This document shows positions 27,581 through 36,341 of a stretch of DNA of 64,000 nucleotides, in pieces. This DNA comes from Rugamonas sp. A1-17 (GTDB lineage: Bacteria > Pseudomonadota > Gammaproteobacteria > Burkholderiales > Burkholderiaceae_D): the NCBI GenBank assembly GCA_025548565.1, contig JAJLPB010000005.1:124001-188000 (forward strand). Reading direction: 5' to 3'. Position 1 is the first letter of the stretch. Every line of letters begins with the position of its first letter. A program made the translations under genes and the position numbers. The notes beneath the pieces were generated by a model. That model saw only the letters and a list, made by a program, of their open reading frames with translations, searched no databases and was not told the origin of the DNA.

Positions 27581-27867
27581 GTGGGGCGGAAGGCGCGCAG
27601 CAGCTTGGCTTCGCCGGTCAGGTCCTTGTGCAGGCGGTTGGCGGCGGCGGTGAGCTCCATCATGCGGTTGAGCTGGACGTCCTCGAAGCGCGCCAGTTCC
27701 TCGGTGGCGGCGAGCAGCGCCTGCGCCAGCTTGGCGCGCGCCGCCTGATACAGCAAGCCGTGGTGCTGGCCAGTGTTCTTGAGCAATTCCTCGGCGTTTT
27801 CAATCACTTGCCGGAGGTCGTCGAGCAGGCGTTCCTGTGTTTGCATATTGTGTGCAGGATCGTCCAT
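27577..27867 (-). CDS. DUF883-like helical protein without membrane anchor
   Basis: 96 residues from the ATG at 27867 (AGGGG upstream). LLDDLRQVIENAEELLKNTG followed by long amphipathic helices resembles the N-terminal part of the ElaB/YqjD/DUF883 family, but the usual C-terminal membrane helix with a GXXXG pattern is absent. Its stop overlaps the convergent DoxX stop (TTAA). Function unknown. Confidence 0.6.
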   Translation of the reverse strand: MDDPAHNMQTQERLLDDLRQVIENAEELLKNTGQHHGLLYQAARAKLAQALLAATEELARFEDVQLNRMMELTAAANRLHKDLTGEAKLLRAFRPT

Positions 27868-28022
27868 GACGTTCCCCTGGTCATAATGAAACTGGTTGAA
27901 CAAGCCGGGCGGCAGGCCATTTCAATATATCGGCGCGCGCTGCCGCCGGTTTGTGCTGCGTCAAACGGGCCTCCCCGCCACACGCTTCAGCTTAGCTTGT
28001 TATTGCTCAAATGCAAGATAAA

Positions 28023-28241
28023 TTACACGCCAACGACGCTGATGCGCACGTCGCCGACGCTCACTTGCTGGCCGGCGCGGATCTTGGCGGTCTTGCGCAA
28101 TTCCTGCTTGCCGTCGACCTTGACGCCGCCTTCGGCGACCATCATCTTGCCGGCGCCGCCGCTGTCGCACAGGCCCACCAGCTTGAGCAACTGATTTAGC
28201 TCAACGAATTCGCCGCTCAATTCAAAACTTACTTTCTGCAT
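28023..28241 (-). CDS. S4-domain RNA-binding protein (YbcJ-like)
   Basis: 72 residues. FVELNQLLKLVGLCDSGGAG, EGGVKVDGKQELRKTAKIRA and GQQVSVGDVRI form a stand-alone S4 fold like YbcJ. Probably binds structured RNA. The gene is isolated; the flanking gap 28242-28432 shows nothing beyond possible promoters. Confidence 0.85.
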   Translation of the reverse strand: MQKVSFELSGEFVELNQLLKLVGLCDSGGAGKMMVAEGGVKVDGKQELRKTAKIRAGQQVSVGDVRISVVGV

Positions 28242-28432
28242 TTTATCCTCTGTTGCTATGATGTGAAATCGGTGCCGGTGCCAGCTTTCGATAGTGTAGC
28301 GGCATTCCGACAGGGCCGCAGTTTACTCGACGTTTGCCTCATGGTTGAGGTTGCTGTTGAGAAAAAAAGTTGCTATTCTGAGTTAACTGCTGAATTTTTG
28401 CGCAGCATGGTTTGCCCTCAGCGAGTTGCACC

Positions 28433-29353
28433 ATGAACAAGTATCTCTGGCCAGTCGCAGTCTTGATGTGCCCGCTTTCCGGCTTGGCGGGCGCCGCCAC
28501 ATCCGATCCCTTCGCCCCGCAGAAACCGCCGCCCGCGTTTGAAAAACGGGCCAATTCGTCGTTGCTGTTCGATGCGGCGGACCGGCAGTCCGCGCTCAGT
28601 GAGCAGCTGCAGGGCGACGGCGCGGCGCGCTACGGCGCGCTCTTCAGCGGCGGGCCGCGCCTGCATGTGGGCGCCTTGCCGGACAACCTGGCCTTGCTCG
28701 ATCCGCTCGGCCCCATGCTCAACGAGCACAGCAAGCGTTTCCTCACCAGCGCGGATTTTGAAAAGAAAATGGGGCGCGCGGTCGGCATCCTGACCGTCGG
28801 CATCTTGCGCGAGACCGGTTCGGTGCTCGGTTCGCAGCAGGCGCCGGCGCTGGCGATGAACACCCGGCCCACCACCACCTTCACGTCGGCCTCGCTGGGC
28901 TACGCGCTCAGTTCGCGCAGCGCGCTGATGTTGATGGCGTCCTATGGCCGCACCGAGGGCATCGGCAATCCCGACAGTTTGATCGCCCAGGTGTCGTCGG
29001 TGCGCACGATGGCGTTCAGCGTGGGGCTGTCGACGCGCCAGCTGTTCAACAACCACGACCGCTTCGCCGTGACCTTGTCGGTGCCGGCCAAGGTGCGGGC
29101 CGGCACCTTGCAATACAGCGGCGCGGCGCCGCAGAGCGGCGACCCCGGCGCCCCGGCGTTCGGCGCGCCGACGCTGAACCTGCGGCCGACCGCTACCGAG
29201 CGCGACCTGGAATTCGGTTACACCACCACGTTCGGCCGCGACGGCCGGCTGGGCAAGCTGACCGGCGCGGTCATGTGGCGGGTCAACCCCGGCCACGACG
29301 CCAGCGCCAGGCCGGACTGGCTGACCGGCGTGCGCTATTCCCGGGGCTTTTGA
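28433..29353 (+). CDS. Exported predicted beta-barrel protein
   Basis: 306 residues from the ATG at 28433. Signal peptide (KYLWPVAVLMCPLSGLAGA). The mature part shows alternating polar/apolar strands (TTFTSASLGYALSSRSALML, RFAVTLSVPAKVRAGTLQYS, RDLEFGYTTTFGRDGRLGKL) and a final aromatic (YSRGF), all typical of outer-membrane barrels; it recalls the C-terminal barrel of subtilisin-type autotransporters without the protease. The stop is 6 bases from the convergent fumC stop. Specific function not recognised. Confidence 0.6.
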   Translation: MNKYLWPVAVLMCPLSGLAGAATSDPFAPQKPPPAFEKRANSSLLFDAADRQSALSEQLQGDGAARYGALFSGGPRLHVGALPDNLALLDPLGPMLNEHSKRFLTSADFEKKMGRAVGILTVGILRETGSVLGSQQAPALAMNTRPTTTFTSASLGYALSSRSALMLMASYGRTEGIGNPDSLIAQVSSVRTMAFSVGLSTRQLFNNHDRFAVTLSVPAKVRAGTLQYSGAAPQSGDPGAPAFGAPTLNLRPTATERDLEFGYTTTFGRDGRLGKLTGAVMWRVNPGHDASARPDWLTGVRYSRGF

Positions 29354-29359
29354 CGAAGG

Positions 29360-30757
29360 TCAGCCCTTGGCGCCGGGACGGGTCATGTCCAGCGGCACGA
29401 TCCACTGCGCGAACTGCTCGGCGCTGACGTAGCCCAACGCCAGGGCCGCCTCCTTCAACGTGCTTCCCTCGTGCTGCGCCCGCTTGGCGATGGCGGCCGC
29501 CTTGTCGTAGCCGATGTGCGGCGCCAGCGCCGTCACCAGCATCAGCGACCGCTCCATCAGCTCGGCGATGCGCTCGCGGTTGGGTTCGATGCCGTGCACG
29601 CAGTGTTCGTCGAAGCTGCGCATGCCGTCGGCCAGCAGGCGCGCGCTTTGCAGGAAGTTGTGGGCGATCAGCGGCTTGTAGACGTTGAGCTCGAAGTTGC
29701 CGGAGGCGCCGCCCATGGTGATGGCGACGTCGTTGCCGAACACCTGGCAGCACAGCATGGTCAGCGCCTCGCACTGGGTCGGGTTGACCTTGCCCGGCAT
29801 GATGGAGCTGCCCGGCTCGTTTTCCGGGATGGTGATCTCGCCCAGGCCGGAGCGCGGACCGGACGCCATCCAGCGCACGTCGTTGGCGATCTTCATCAGC
29901 GCGGCGGCCAGCGTCTTGAGCGCCCCGTGCGCCGACAGCAGGGCGTCGTGGCCGGCCAGCGCGGCGAATTTGTTGTCGGCGCTGCGGAAGGGCAGGGCCA
30001 GCGTGTGCTCCAGCTCGGCGGCGATGCGGCGCGCGTACTCGGGGTGGGCGTTGAGGCCGGTGCCGACCGCGGTGCCGCCGGCCGCCAGCTGCAGCACGCC
30101 GGGCAGGGCGGTGCTGATGGCGCGCTCGGCGAAGTCGAGGTGGGCCACGTAGCCGGAAAACTCCTGGCCCAGCGTCAGCGGGGTGGCGTCCTGCAGGTGG
30201 GTGCGGCCGATCTTGACGATGTCGGTGTAGGCCTCGGCCTTGGCGTGCAGGCGGTCGCGCAGCTGGCGCAGCGCCGGCAGCACGTTGCCTGCCAGCGCTT
30301 GCGCGGCGGCCACGTGGATGGCGGTGGGGAAGATGTCGTTCGACGACTGGCCCTTGTTGACGTCGTCGTTGGGGTGCAGCTTGCGCGATTCGCCGCGCAC
30401 GCCGCCCATCAGCTCGGAGCCGCGGTTGGCCAGCACCTCGTTCATGTTCATGTTGGACTGGGTGCCGGAACCGGTCTGCCACACGGCCAGCGGGAATTCG
30501 GTCGGGTGCTTGCCGGCCAGTACCTCGTCGGCGGCCTGGGTGATGGCGATGGCGCGGTCGCCCTCCAGCAGGCCCAGGTCCAGGTTGACGCGGGCGGCGG
30601 CGCGCTTGACGCTGGCCAGCGCGTGGATCAGCTCGGGCGGCATGCGCTCCGTGGAGATGCGGAAATGCTCCAGCGAGCGCTGGGTTTGCGCGCCCCACAA
30701 CTGGTGGTCGGGGACGTCGATCGGGCCAAAACTGTCACGTTCACTTCTGGTGTTCAT
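29360..30757 (-). CDS. fumC: Class II fumarate hydratase
   Basis: 465 residues from the ATG at 30757 (AAAGGA upstream); E. coli FumC has 467. Signature [17 protein letters not shown] (the fumarase/aspartase loop), [14 protein letters not shown], and [19 protein letters not shown]. Catalyses reversible hydration of fumarate to malate in the TCA cycle; the iron-free class is stable to oxidants. Divergent from the FimV-like gene at 30913. Confidence 0.96.
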   Translation of the reverse strand: MNTRSERDSFGPIDVPDHQLWGAQTQRSLEHFRISTERMPPELIHALASVKRAAARVNLDLGLLEGDRAIAITQAADEVLAGKHPTEFPLAVWQTGSGTQSNMNMNEVLANRGSELMGGVRGESRKLHPNDDVNKGQSSNDIFPTAIHVAAAQALAGNVLPALRQLRDRLHAKAEAYTDIVKIGRTHLQDATPLTLGQEFSGYVAHLDFAERAISTALPGVLQLAAGGTAVGTGLNAHPEYARRIAAELEHTLALPFRSADNKFAALAGHDALLSAHGALKTLAAALMKIANDVRWMASGPRSGLGEITIPENEPGSSIMPGKVNPTQCEALTMLCCQVFGNDVAITMGGASGNFELNVYKPLIAHNFLQSARLLADGMRSFDEHCVHGIEPNRERIAELMERSLMLVTALAPHIGYDKAAAIAKRAQHEGSTLKEAALALGYVSAEQFAQWIVPLDMTRPGAKG

Positions 30758-30912
30758 GGTTTTTCCTTTGCGCTGGGATGGCAATCATATGTATTTGCCA
30801 AGGTCCGTCCAGTGTAGCGCAGTCTGGAAAAATTAACCTAGGGCTACAAAACCGGGAAAATCAGCCGTTATAGCTGATACACTTTAAGAATTCGCGGCCA
30901 AGCGACCCCAAC

Positions 30913-32403
30913 ATGCAGCGCAACACTCTCCTGACCTCGATCCTAGCCGGCGCCGGCGCCTTGCTGCTGGCCGCCGCCGCGCCGGCGGCGGAGCTGGGTG
31001 ATATCGCCGTGCGATCCTACATCGGCCAGCCGCTGGCGGCCGACATCGAGCTGGTGCAGCTGGCACCGGACGAGGTGTCGGCGCTGCAGGTGCGCCTGGC
31101 GCCGCAGGACGTGTATCGCGGCGCCAGCATCAGCATGAATCCGGCGCTGGGTTCGCTGCACATGACCGTGGTGCGGCGCGACGGCCGCCAGTTCCTGCAT
31201 CTCACCACCACCCGCGCCATCGATGCCGAGTATGTCCATTTGTTCCTGGAGCTGAGCGCGGCCGGGCGCCAGGACGTGCGCGCCGCGACCGTGTGGCTGC
31301 AGGCGGACCCGAATCCGGCGCCGCCGCCGTTGCCGGCCCCCACGGCGGCGCAGGCGGCGTTGCTGGCGCGGGCGGTTCAGGCGGCAGCCCCAGCGCCGGC
31401 CCAAGCCCCTGCCACGGTCCAGGCGCCGGTTGCGCCGGCCGCCGCGCCGGTGCGCGACAGGACGCGGCCGGCGCCGATGCCGGCGGCTCATGAATCTGAA
31501 GTGGGCGAGCCGGGTGGCTTGCGGTCGTCGGCGGGATGGGCTGCGCCGGTGCGGCGGCCGGCTCCGGCGCCATTGCCGGCGCGCCGGTCCGCCACGGACA
31601 AGGCGGGCGGAGGTGAGGCGGATCAGGCCGGCGGCGCGGTGCCGCTGGGCGTGGCGCAGGCCTTGCTGCCTTTGCCGCCACTGCCGCTGCCCAAGGGCGT
31701 GAAGCGGCCGGCGGCGCCGGCGGCGTGCACGCCGTCCGGCATCAGCGCGAAAGAATGCGCGGTGCTGGATGCGCATAGCGTCGAGTTGTCCAGCAAGTTG
31801 GTCGAGCTGGAGGGCAGGGTGAAGTTGCTGCAGGGCGCGCTGGCGGCGAAGGGCGGAGCGGCCAGCGCGGCGCCGGTTGTTGCGTCCGGCCGGCAGGGCG
31901 GAGCGGCCAGCAAGGCGTCGTCCGCGGCGTCCGGCGCGGTGGCTGGGCATGACAGCGGGGCATCGGGGTACGAGGGGGCGGCTTCGGCTGCGCGCGCGGG
32001 CTCGGCGCCGGTGGATGCGGCGGATGCCAGCGCCCACGCCAGCGCGGGTGGTGCTGGACCCGGGGAGGCGCATGGCGCTTCGGCTTCTGCGTCGCCATCG
32101 GCGTCGGCCGAAGCGAGCGCGCCGGTCAAGAAGGTGCGTGTGCTGCCCAAGTTGAAGTACAAAAAGGAAAAACCGCCGGAGCCGGCCGCCAGCAACTGGC
32201 CGCTGATCGCGGGCGGGGCCGGCGCGCTGGCGCTGCTGCTGGGCGCGGGCGGCTACTTCTATCTGCGCAAGAAACGCGGCAGCGGGCCGTTGCAGATCTG
32301 GCAGGGATTCCGCAGGAAAAAGCCGGCCGCCGAGGGCGAAACGCCGATGGAGGCGCCGCCGCTGCACGAGGTCACGCCGGAATCCATGATGGAAAAGCAA
32401 TAA
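30913..32403 (+). CDS. FimV-like protein with N-terminal FimV domain and C-terminal membrane anchor
   Basis: 496 residues. Signal peptide (LLTSILAGAGALLLAAAAPA) then the FimV N-terminal domain ELGDIAVRSYIGQPLAADIE, DVYRGASISMNPALG, FLHLTTTRAIDAEYVHLFLE. A long Ala/Pro-rich low-complexity middle follows, a short coiled coil (LSSKLVELEGRVKLLQGALA), and one membrane helix near 430 (LIAGGAGALALLLGAGGYFY). Shorter than full FimV, and lacks its cytoplasmic TPR end. FimV-type proteins act at the poles in type IV pilus and secretion function. Confidence 0.78.
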   Translation: MQRNTLLTSILAGAGALLLAAAAPAAELGDIAVRSYIGQPLAADIELVQLAPDEVSALQVRLAPQDVYRGASISMNPALGSLHMTVVRRDGRQFLHLTTTRAIDAEYVHLFLELSAAGRQDVRAATVWLQADPNPAPPPLPAPTAAQAALLARAVQAAAPAPAQAPATVQAPVAPAAAPVRDRTRPAPMPAAHESEVGEPGGLRSSAGWAAPVRRPAPAPLPARRSATDKAGGGEADQAGGAVPLGVAQALLPLPPLPLPKGVKRPAAPAACTPSGISAKECAVLDAHSVELSSKLVELEGRVKLLQGALAAKGGAASAAPVVASGRQGGAASKASSAASGAVAGHDSGASGYEGAASAARAGSAPVDAADASAHASAGGAGPGEAHGASASASPSASAEASAPVKKVRVLPKLKYKKEKPPEPAASNWPLIAGGAGALALLLGAGGYFYLRKKRGSGPLQIWQGFRRKKPAAEGETPMEAPPLHEVTPESMMEKQ

Positions 32404-32502
32404 AAATGTAATAAGCTTATAACGAGCTCGCTCTTATCCGGCTCAGGGGTTCTGGGTTATAGTGTTCGACGCCCACCGTCTTCCCCATCCTGAAAGAGCC
32501 TT

Positions 32503-33729
32503 ATGACCGCAGCAGATTTTCAGTCTCAGCATCACGAGCAATACCAAACTTTCAAACAACTTGGCCTGAAGCTGGACATGTCCCGCGGCAAGCCAGCCCC
32601 CGAGCAGCTGGACCTGTCGAACGCCCTGATGGGCTCGCTGGACAGCTACAAGGCCGCCGACGGCACCGATTGCCGCAACTACGGCGGCACCATCGGCCTG
32701 CCGGAAGCGCGCGCGCTGTTCGGCCAGCTGTTGGACGTGCCGGCCGCGCAAGTCGTGGTCGACAGCAGCGCCAGCCTGTCGCTGATGCATGACGTGATCA
32801 TCTACAGCCTGCTCAACGGCACGCCCGGCAACGCGCCGTGGGTGCGCGAGCCGGTGACCTTCCTGTGCCCGGTGCCGGGCTACGACCGCCACTTCGCCAT
32901 CTGCGAGGCGCGCGGCATCAAGATGATCAACATCCCGATGAACGACTCCGGCCTGGACATGGACCTGGTGGAGAAACTGGTGGCCGAGGATGCCAGCATC
33001 AAGGGCATGTGGTGCGTGCCGAAGTACAGCAATCCGGGTGGCGTGGTGTACTCGGATGAGGTGGTGGCCCGCCTGGCGGCCATGAAGACGGCGGCGCCGG
33101 ACTTCCGCCTGATGTGGGACGACGCTTATCGTTTCCACCATCTGGGCGAGCAGAAGCTGGCTGTGGCCAACATCCTGGAAGCGTGCGCGCAGGCCGGCAA
33201 CCCGGACCGCGCGATCGTGTTCGCGTCGTCGTCCAAGGTGAGCTGGGCCGGTTCGGGCGTCGCCGCGCTGGCGGCCTCGCCGGCCAACATCGCCTGGTGG
33301 ACCAAGCACGCCGGCATCCGCAGCATCGGCCCGGACAAGATCAACCAGCTGCGCCACGTGCAACTGCTGAAGGACCTGCCGACCGTGGAAGCGTTGATGG
33401 AACAGCACCGCCTGCTGCTCAAGCCGAAGTTCGACGCGGTGCTGGCGCAGTTCGAGCGCTACCTGGCCGATGTGCCGGGCGTGTCGTGGACGCGTCCGCT
33501 GGGCGGCTATTTCATCGATCTGGTGACGCCGCCTGGTTCGGCCAAGCGCACCGTGGCGCTTGCCAAGGAAGCCGGCATCACGCTGACGCCGGCCGGCGCG
33601 GCTTTCCCGTATGGTAACGATCCGAAGGATAGCCATATCCGCATCGCGCCGAGCTTCCCGTCGCTGGACGAGATCACCCAGGCGGCGCAGGGGATCGCGC
33701 TGTCGCTGCGGGTTGCGTTGACGAGCTGA
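32503..33729 (+). CDS. PLP-dependent aminotransferase, aspartate aminotransferase type Ic-like
   Basis: 408 residues, fold-type I. DMSRGKPAPEQLDLSNALM at the N terminus, the YSNPGGVVYSDE segment and the PLP-lysine motif ASSSKVSWAGSG fit the PF12897-type aspartate aminotransferases rather than the usual class I. The substrate is probably aspartate/2-oxoglutarate but is not proven by sequence. It has its own promoter region (a TTATAGT box near 32457) and a strong terminator after it. Confidence 0.85.
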   Translation: MTAADFQSQHHEQYQTFKQLGLKLDMSRGKPAPEQLDLSNALMGSLDSYKAADGTDCRNYGGTIGLPEARALFGQLLDVPAAQVVVDSSASLSLMHDVIIYSLLNGTPGNAPWVREPVTFLCPVPGYDRHFAICEARGIKMINIPMNDSGLDMDLVEKLVAEDASIKGMWCVPKYSNPGGVVYSDEVVARLAAMKTAAPDFRLMWDDAYRFHHLGEQKLAVANILEACAQAGNPDRAIVFASSSKVSWAGSGVAALAASPANIAWWTKHAGIRSIGPDKINQLRHVQLLKDLPTVEALMEQHRLLLKPKFDAVLAQFERYLADVPGVSWTRPLGGYFIDLVTPPGSAKRTVALAKEAGITLTPAGAAFPYGNDPKDSHIRIAPSFPSLDEITQAAQGIALSLRVALTS

Positions 33730-33743
33730 TCGCCGTACAGACG

Positions 33744-33773
33744 TAAAAAAAGCGCCCTCGGGCGCTTTTTTTA
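33744..33773. terminator. Strong bidirectional terminator
   Basis: AAAAAAAGCGCC-CTCG-GGCGCTTTTTTT, perfect stem, between the aminotransferase and the convergent fliT-like gene. Confidence 0.92.
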
Positions 33774-33789
33774 CATTCAGGCGGCGGTT

Positions 33790-34068
33790 TTATTGACGCG
33801 CCATGCCCGGCACGTTGTTCAGCCATGGCTCGGTCACGTCGCGGATGGCGCGGTCGTTGGCCAGGATCTGCTTGAGCAGGTCGATCTTGCGCAGGCGCGG
33901 GGCGCCGCTCAGACTGGGCACGCCGGCATCGGCCGGGCGGGCGGCGGTGGCGCATTGCGCTTCCAGACGGCTCAGACCGTCCCAATCCCCCAGACGCGCG
34001 GCGGCAGCCATTTGATTGGACAGGCCGGCAATGTTTTCGTACATCGAGAGGACTTCGGTGGAGGTCAT
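33790..34068 (-). CDS. FliT-like flagellar chaperone
   Basis: 92 residues, all alpha-helical (MTSTEVLSMYENIAGLSNQM, LGDWDGLSRLEAQC, LLKQILANDRAIRDVTEPWL). Pattern and length match FliT, the FliD export chaperone. No other flagellar gene is in the window, so this is an isolated or dispersed copy; the call rests on family resemblance. Confidence 0.65.
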   Translation of the reverse strand: MTSTEVLSMYENIAGLSNQMAAAARLGDWDGLSRLEAQCATAARPADAGVPSLSGAPRLRKIDLLKQILANDRAIRDVTEPWLNNVPGMARQ

Positions 34069-34176
34069 GTTCTCACCCTGGTTTAGTTAAAACGGATTAC
34101 CGCATGTCTTGATTAACGTCGCCTTAAACGCGAACTTTAGGGTGTTTTGAAAAAATATTTGAAAAAAGTCGAAAAA

Positions 34177-34228
34177 AGCCCCGTGTGCGCATGCGACGCT
34201 CAAGATCGTCGCACGGCCACACGGGGCT
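34177..34228 (-). terminator. Terminator of the HDOD gene
   Basis: AGCCCCGTGTG pairs with CACACGGGGCT, with inner GCGACG/CGTCGC, followed on the minus strand by TTTTTTC. A long two-part stem. Confidence 0.85.
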
Positions 34229-34254
34229 CTTTCATGCAAATTAGATAAGCTGGA

Positions 34255-35082
34255 TTATTTGACCAGCTCCTCCAGACCGGCGCTCAGTTCGTCCGGCGAC
34301 GGCATTTCATCGATCAGGGCGTTGTCGTCCAGGCCCAGTTCCTCGGCCAGGTCGGCCGGGTAGCAGGCCTCGATTTCATCGTCGCTCAGCTGGGCCTGCT
34401 CGACGCGGGCGCGCCAGGCGGCCAGCGAGACCACGGCGGCCAAGCGGTTCAGCTCGCCATTGTGGTGCGGCTCGGGGAAGGCCAGGATGGTTTCCGAGAA
34501 GGTCAGCGGGAACTTCCAGCGCTTGGCCAGCTCGGCGCCGACGTCGGCGAAGGTGAAGCCGAACGAGGCTTGCTCGGCGTCCAGGCGGCGCGGGTCCAGC
34601 GGACCGGCCACCTTGTCGAGCGCCATCGCCTGCTCGGCCATCGCCGAGTGGATCACCAACTGGCCGATGGCGTGCATCATGCCGATGGTGAAGGCGAGGT
34701 CGGTGTTTTCCTTGGTCTTCTTGGCAATCCATTTGGCCGACACCGCGGTGTGCAGGCTGTAGCGCCAGAATTGCTTGAGGTCGAGGCCGGGCACGGTCTT
34801 GAAACCGCTGACCAGGCCGGAGCTGATGACCAGCGTGCGCACGGTGACGAAGCCGAGCATCAGTACCGCATCCTCCACGGTGCCGATGCTGCGCGAGACG
34901 TGGTAGTAGGCCGAGTTGGCCAGGCGCAGCAGCTTGGCGCTCAGCACCGGATCCGTCGACAGTTTTTTCGCGATCTCTTCGGTCGAGACGCTGGCCTTGT
35001 CGAAACTGCTGATCAGCTCTTCCACGACCTTGGGCGCGGTGGGCAACGCAGTTGGATTCTGGAACAGGGCATCAAGTTTCAT
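34255..35082 (-). CDS. HDOD-domain signalling protein
   Basis: 275 residues made of one HDOD domain (about 10-210): PTAPKVVEELISSFDKASVS, DPVLSAKLLRLANSAYYHVS, GTVEDAVLMLGFVTVRTLVI. Key HD residues of true phosphohydrolases are missing, as is normal for HDOD. Such proteins act as partners in c-di-GMP or stress signalling. Its acidic C-terminal tail (DDEIEACYPADLAEELGLDD) is unremarkable. Starts after a TAACCCAGGAG-like site. Confidence 0.88.
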   Translation of the reverse strand: MKLDALFQNPTALPTAPKVVEELISSFDKASVSTEEIAKKLSTDPVLSAKLLRLANSAYYHVSRSIGTVEDAVLMLGFVTVRTLVISSGLVSGFKTVPGLDLKQFWRYSLHTAVSAKWIAKKTKENTDLAFTIGMMHAIGQLVIHSAMAEQAMALDKVAGPLDPRRLDAEQASFGFTFADVGAELAKRWKFPLTFSETILAFPEPHHNGELNRLAAVVSLAAWRARVEQAQLSDDEIEACYPADLAEELGLDDNALIDEMPSPDELSAGLEELVK

Positions 35083-35222
35083 ATTTATCTCCTGGGTAAT
35101 TAGCGCGTTGCTATAGGCTAACTATATAGCGATTCCCCCAATGTATGAAACAATTTTGCGGGGCGAGCGTCTCTTTTCCGAGTCAGTGATCGCCGACATA
35201 AGCCGGCGTATATACTGGCGGC

Positions 35223-35843
35223 ATGGAACCCGACCCGATAGAGCAGATCACTCAGACCACGCTGCGGCACTACGAGCGCAACGCCGAGCAGTTTTTCGCC
35301 GGCACCATCGATCACGATGTCAGCCAAAACATCGCCGCCTTGCTGGACGCGATACAAGGCCCCGCGCCATACCGCCTGCTGGACCTGGGCTGCGGCCCCG
35401 GCCGCGACCTGAAGACCTTCAGGGAGCTGGGCCACGAAGCGATCGGCGTCGACGGTTCGGCGCGATTCGTCGAGATGGCGCGCGCCTACAGCGGTTGCGA
35501 AGCGTGGCGGCAGGACTTCGTCCAACTTGACCTGCCCGCTGGTTTTTTCGACGGCATCTACGCCAACGCCTCCTTGTTCCACGTGCCCAGCGCGGCATTG
35601 CCGAAGGTGCTGCGCGACCTGCACGCCGCGCTGAAAACCGGCGGCGTGCTGTTCAGTTCCAACCCGCGCGGCGACAACCGCGAGGGCTGGAACGGCCCGC
35701 GCTACGGCAGCTACTACGACTACGAAACCTGGGAACGCTACTTGCTGGCGGCGGGATTCAGCGCGCTCCGGCACTACTACCGACCGCAAGGCTTGCCGCG
35801 CGAACAGCAGCCCTGGCTGGCCAGCGTGTGGCGCAAGCATTGA
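35223..35843 (+). CDS. Class I SAM-dependent methyltransferase
   Basis: 206 residues. Motif I LLDLGCGPGRDLKTF, then EAIGVDGSARFVEMAR and LPAGFFDGIYANASLFHVPS, the usual Rossmann order. Substrate unknown; the fold is near Methyltransf_11/25. Monocistronic between the HDOD gene (divergent) and csbD. Confidence 0.88.
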   Translation: MEPDPIEQITQTTLRHYERNAEQFFAGTIDHDVSQNIAALLDAIQGPAPYRLLDLGCGPGRDLKTFRELGHEAIGVDGSARFVEMARAYSGCEAWRQDFVQLDLPAGFFDGIYANASLFHVPSAALPKVLRDLHAALKTGGVLFSSNPRGDNREGWNGPRYGSYYDYETWERYLLAAGFSALRHYYRPQGLPREQQPWLASVWRKH

Positions 35844-35962
35844 TTGCAGCCGTAGGTGCGCAAGCGCACGGAACGCCAGCCGGCGTCTGCCTATAGTTGA
35901 GGCATCGCATGCGGCACAAGGCCGCGTGTCCTGTAGCTTCATCACCCACCAAGGAGTGCATC

Positions 35963-36154
35963 ATGAACAAGGACCAAGTGAAGGGTACGGCGAAAGACAT
36001 CGGCGGCAAAATCCAGGAAGAAGCCGGCAAGATGGTCGGCAGCTCGGAGCAGCAAGCCAAGGGCCTGAACAAGCAAGCCGAAGGCAAACTGCAAAAAGGC
36101 CTGGGCGACGCCAAGGAAGCCGTCAAGGACATCACCAAAGGCAACCGCAACTAA
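35963..36154 (+). CDS. CsbD-family stress-response protein
   Basis: 63 residues from the ATG at 35963 after AAGGAG. MNKDQVKGTAKDIGGKIQEE and GKLQKGLGDAKEAVKDITKG are the CsbD repeats. Hydrophilic, mostly disordered; family members are general-stress induced. No operon partner. Confidence 0.92.
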   Translation: MNKDQVKGTAKDIGGKIQEEAGKMVGSSEQQAKGLNKQAEGKLQKGLGDAKEAVKDITKGNRN

Positions 36155-36172
36155 CATCGTTGCGGGATAAAA

Positions 36173-36221
36173 AAGCCGCGTGCGCTGAAGACGGCCAAGG
36201 CCGTCGCAAGCCACGCGGCTT
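36173..36221. terminator. Two-step hairpin terminator after csbD
   Basis: AAGCCGCGTG (36173-36182) pairs with CACGCGGCTT (36212-36221), with an inner GACGGCC/GGCCGTC stem. The better T-run is on the minus strand, so it can also back up the terminator at 36300. Confidence 0.75.
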
Positions 36222-36299
36222 GTTCCATTTGCGCGTTCAACCTCACGCCGCGACAGTGAATGGCCAACAAATCGCCTCTTGTGGCCGCTCAATCAAGGC

Positions 36300-36322
36300 A
36301 AAAAAAGAGGGCCCGAAGGCCC
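36300..36322 (-). terminator. Terminator of the S9 peptidase gene
   Basis: Minus strand GGGCC-TTCG-GGCCC followed closely by seven Ts, 20 bases beyond the stop codon at 36342. Confidence 0.82.
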
Positions 36323-36341
36323 CCGAAAACGTGGAAACGAT

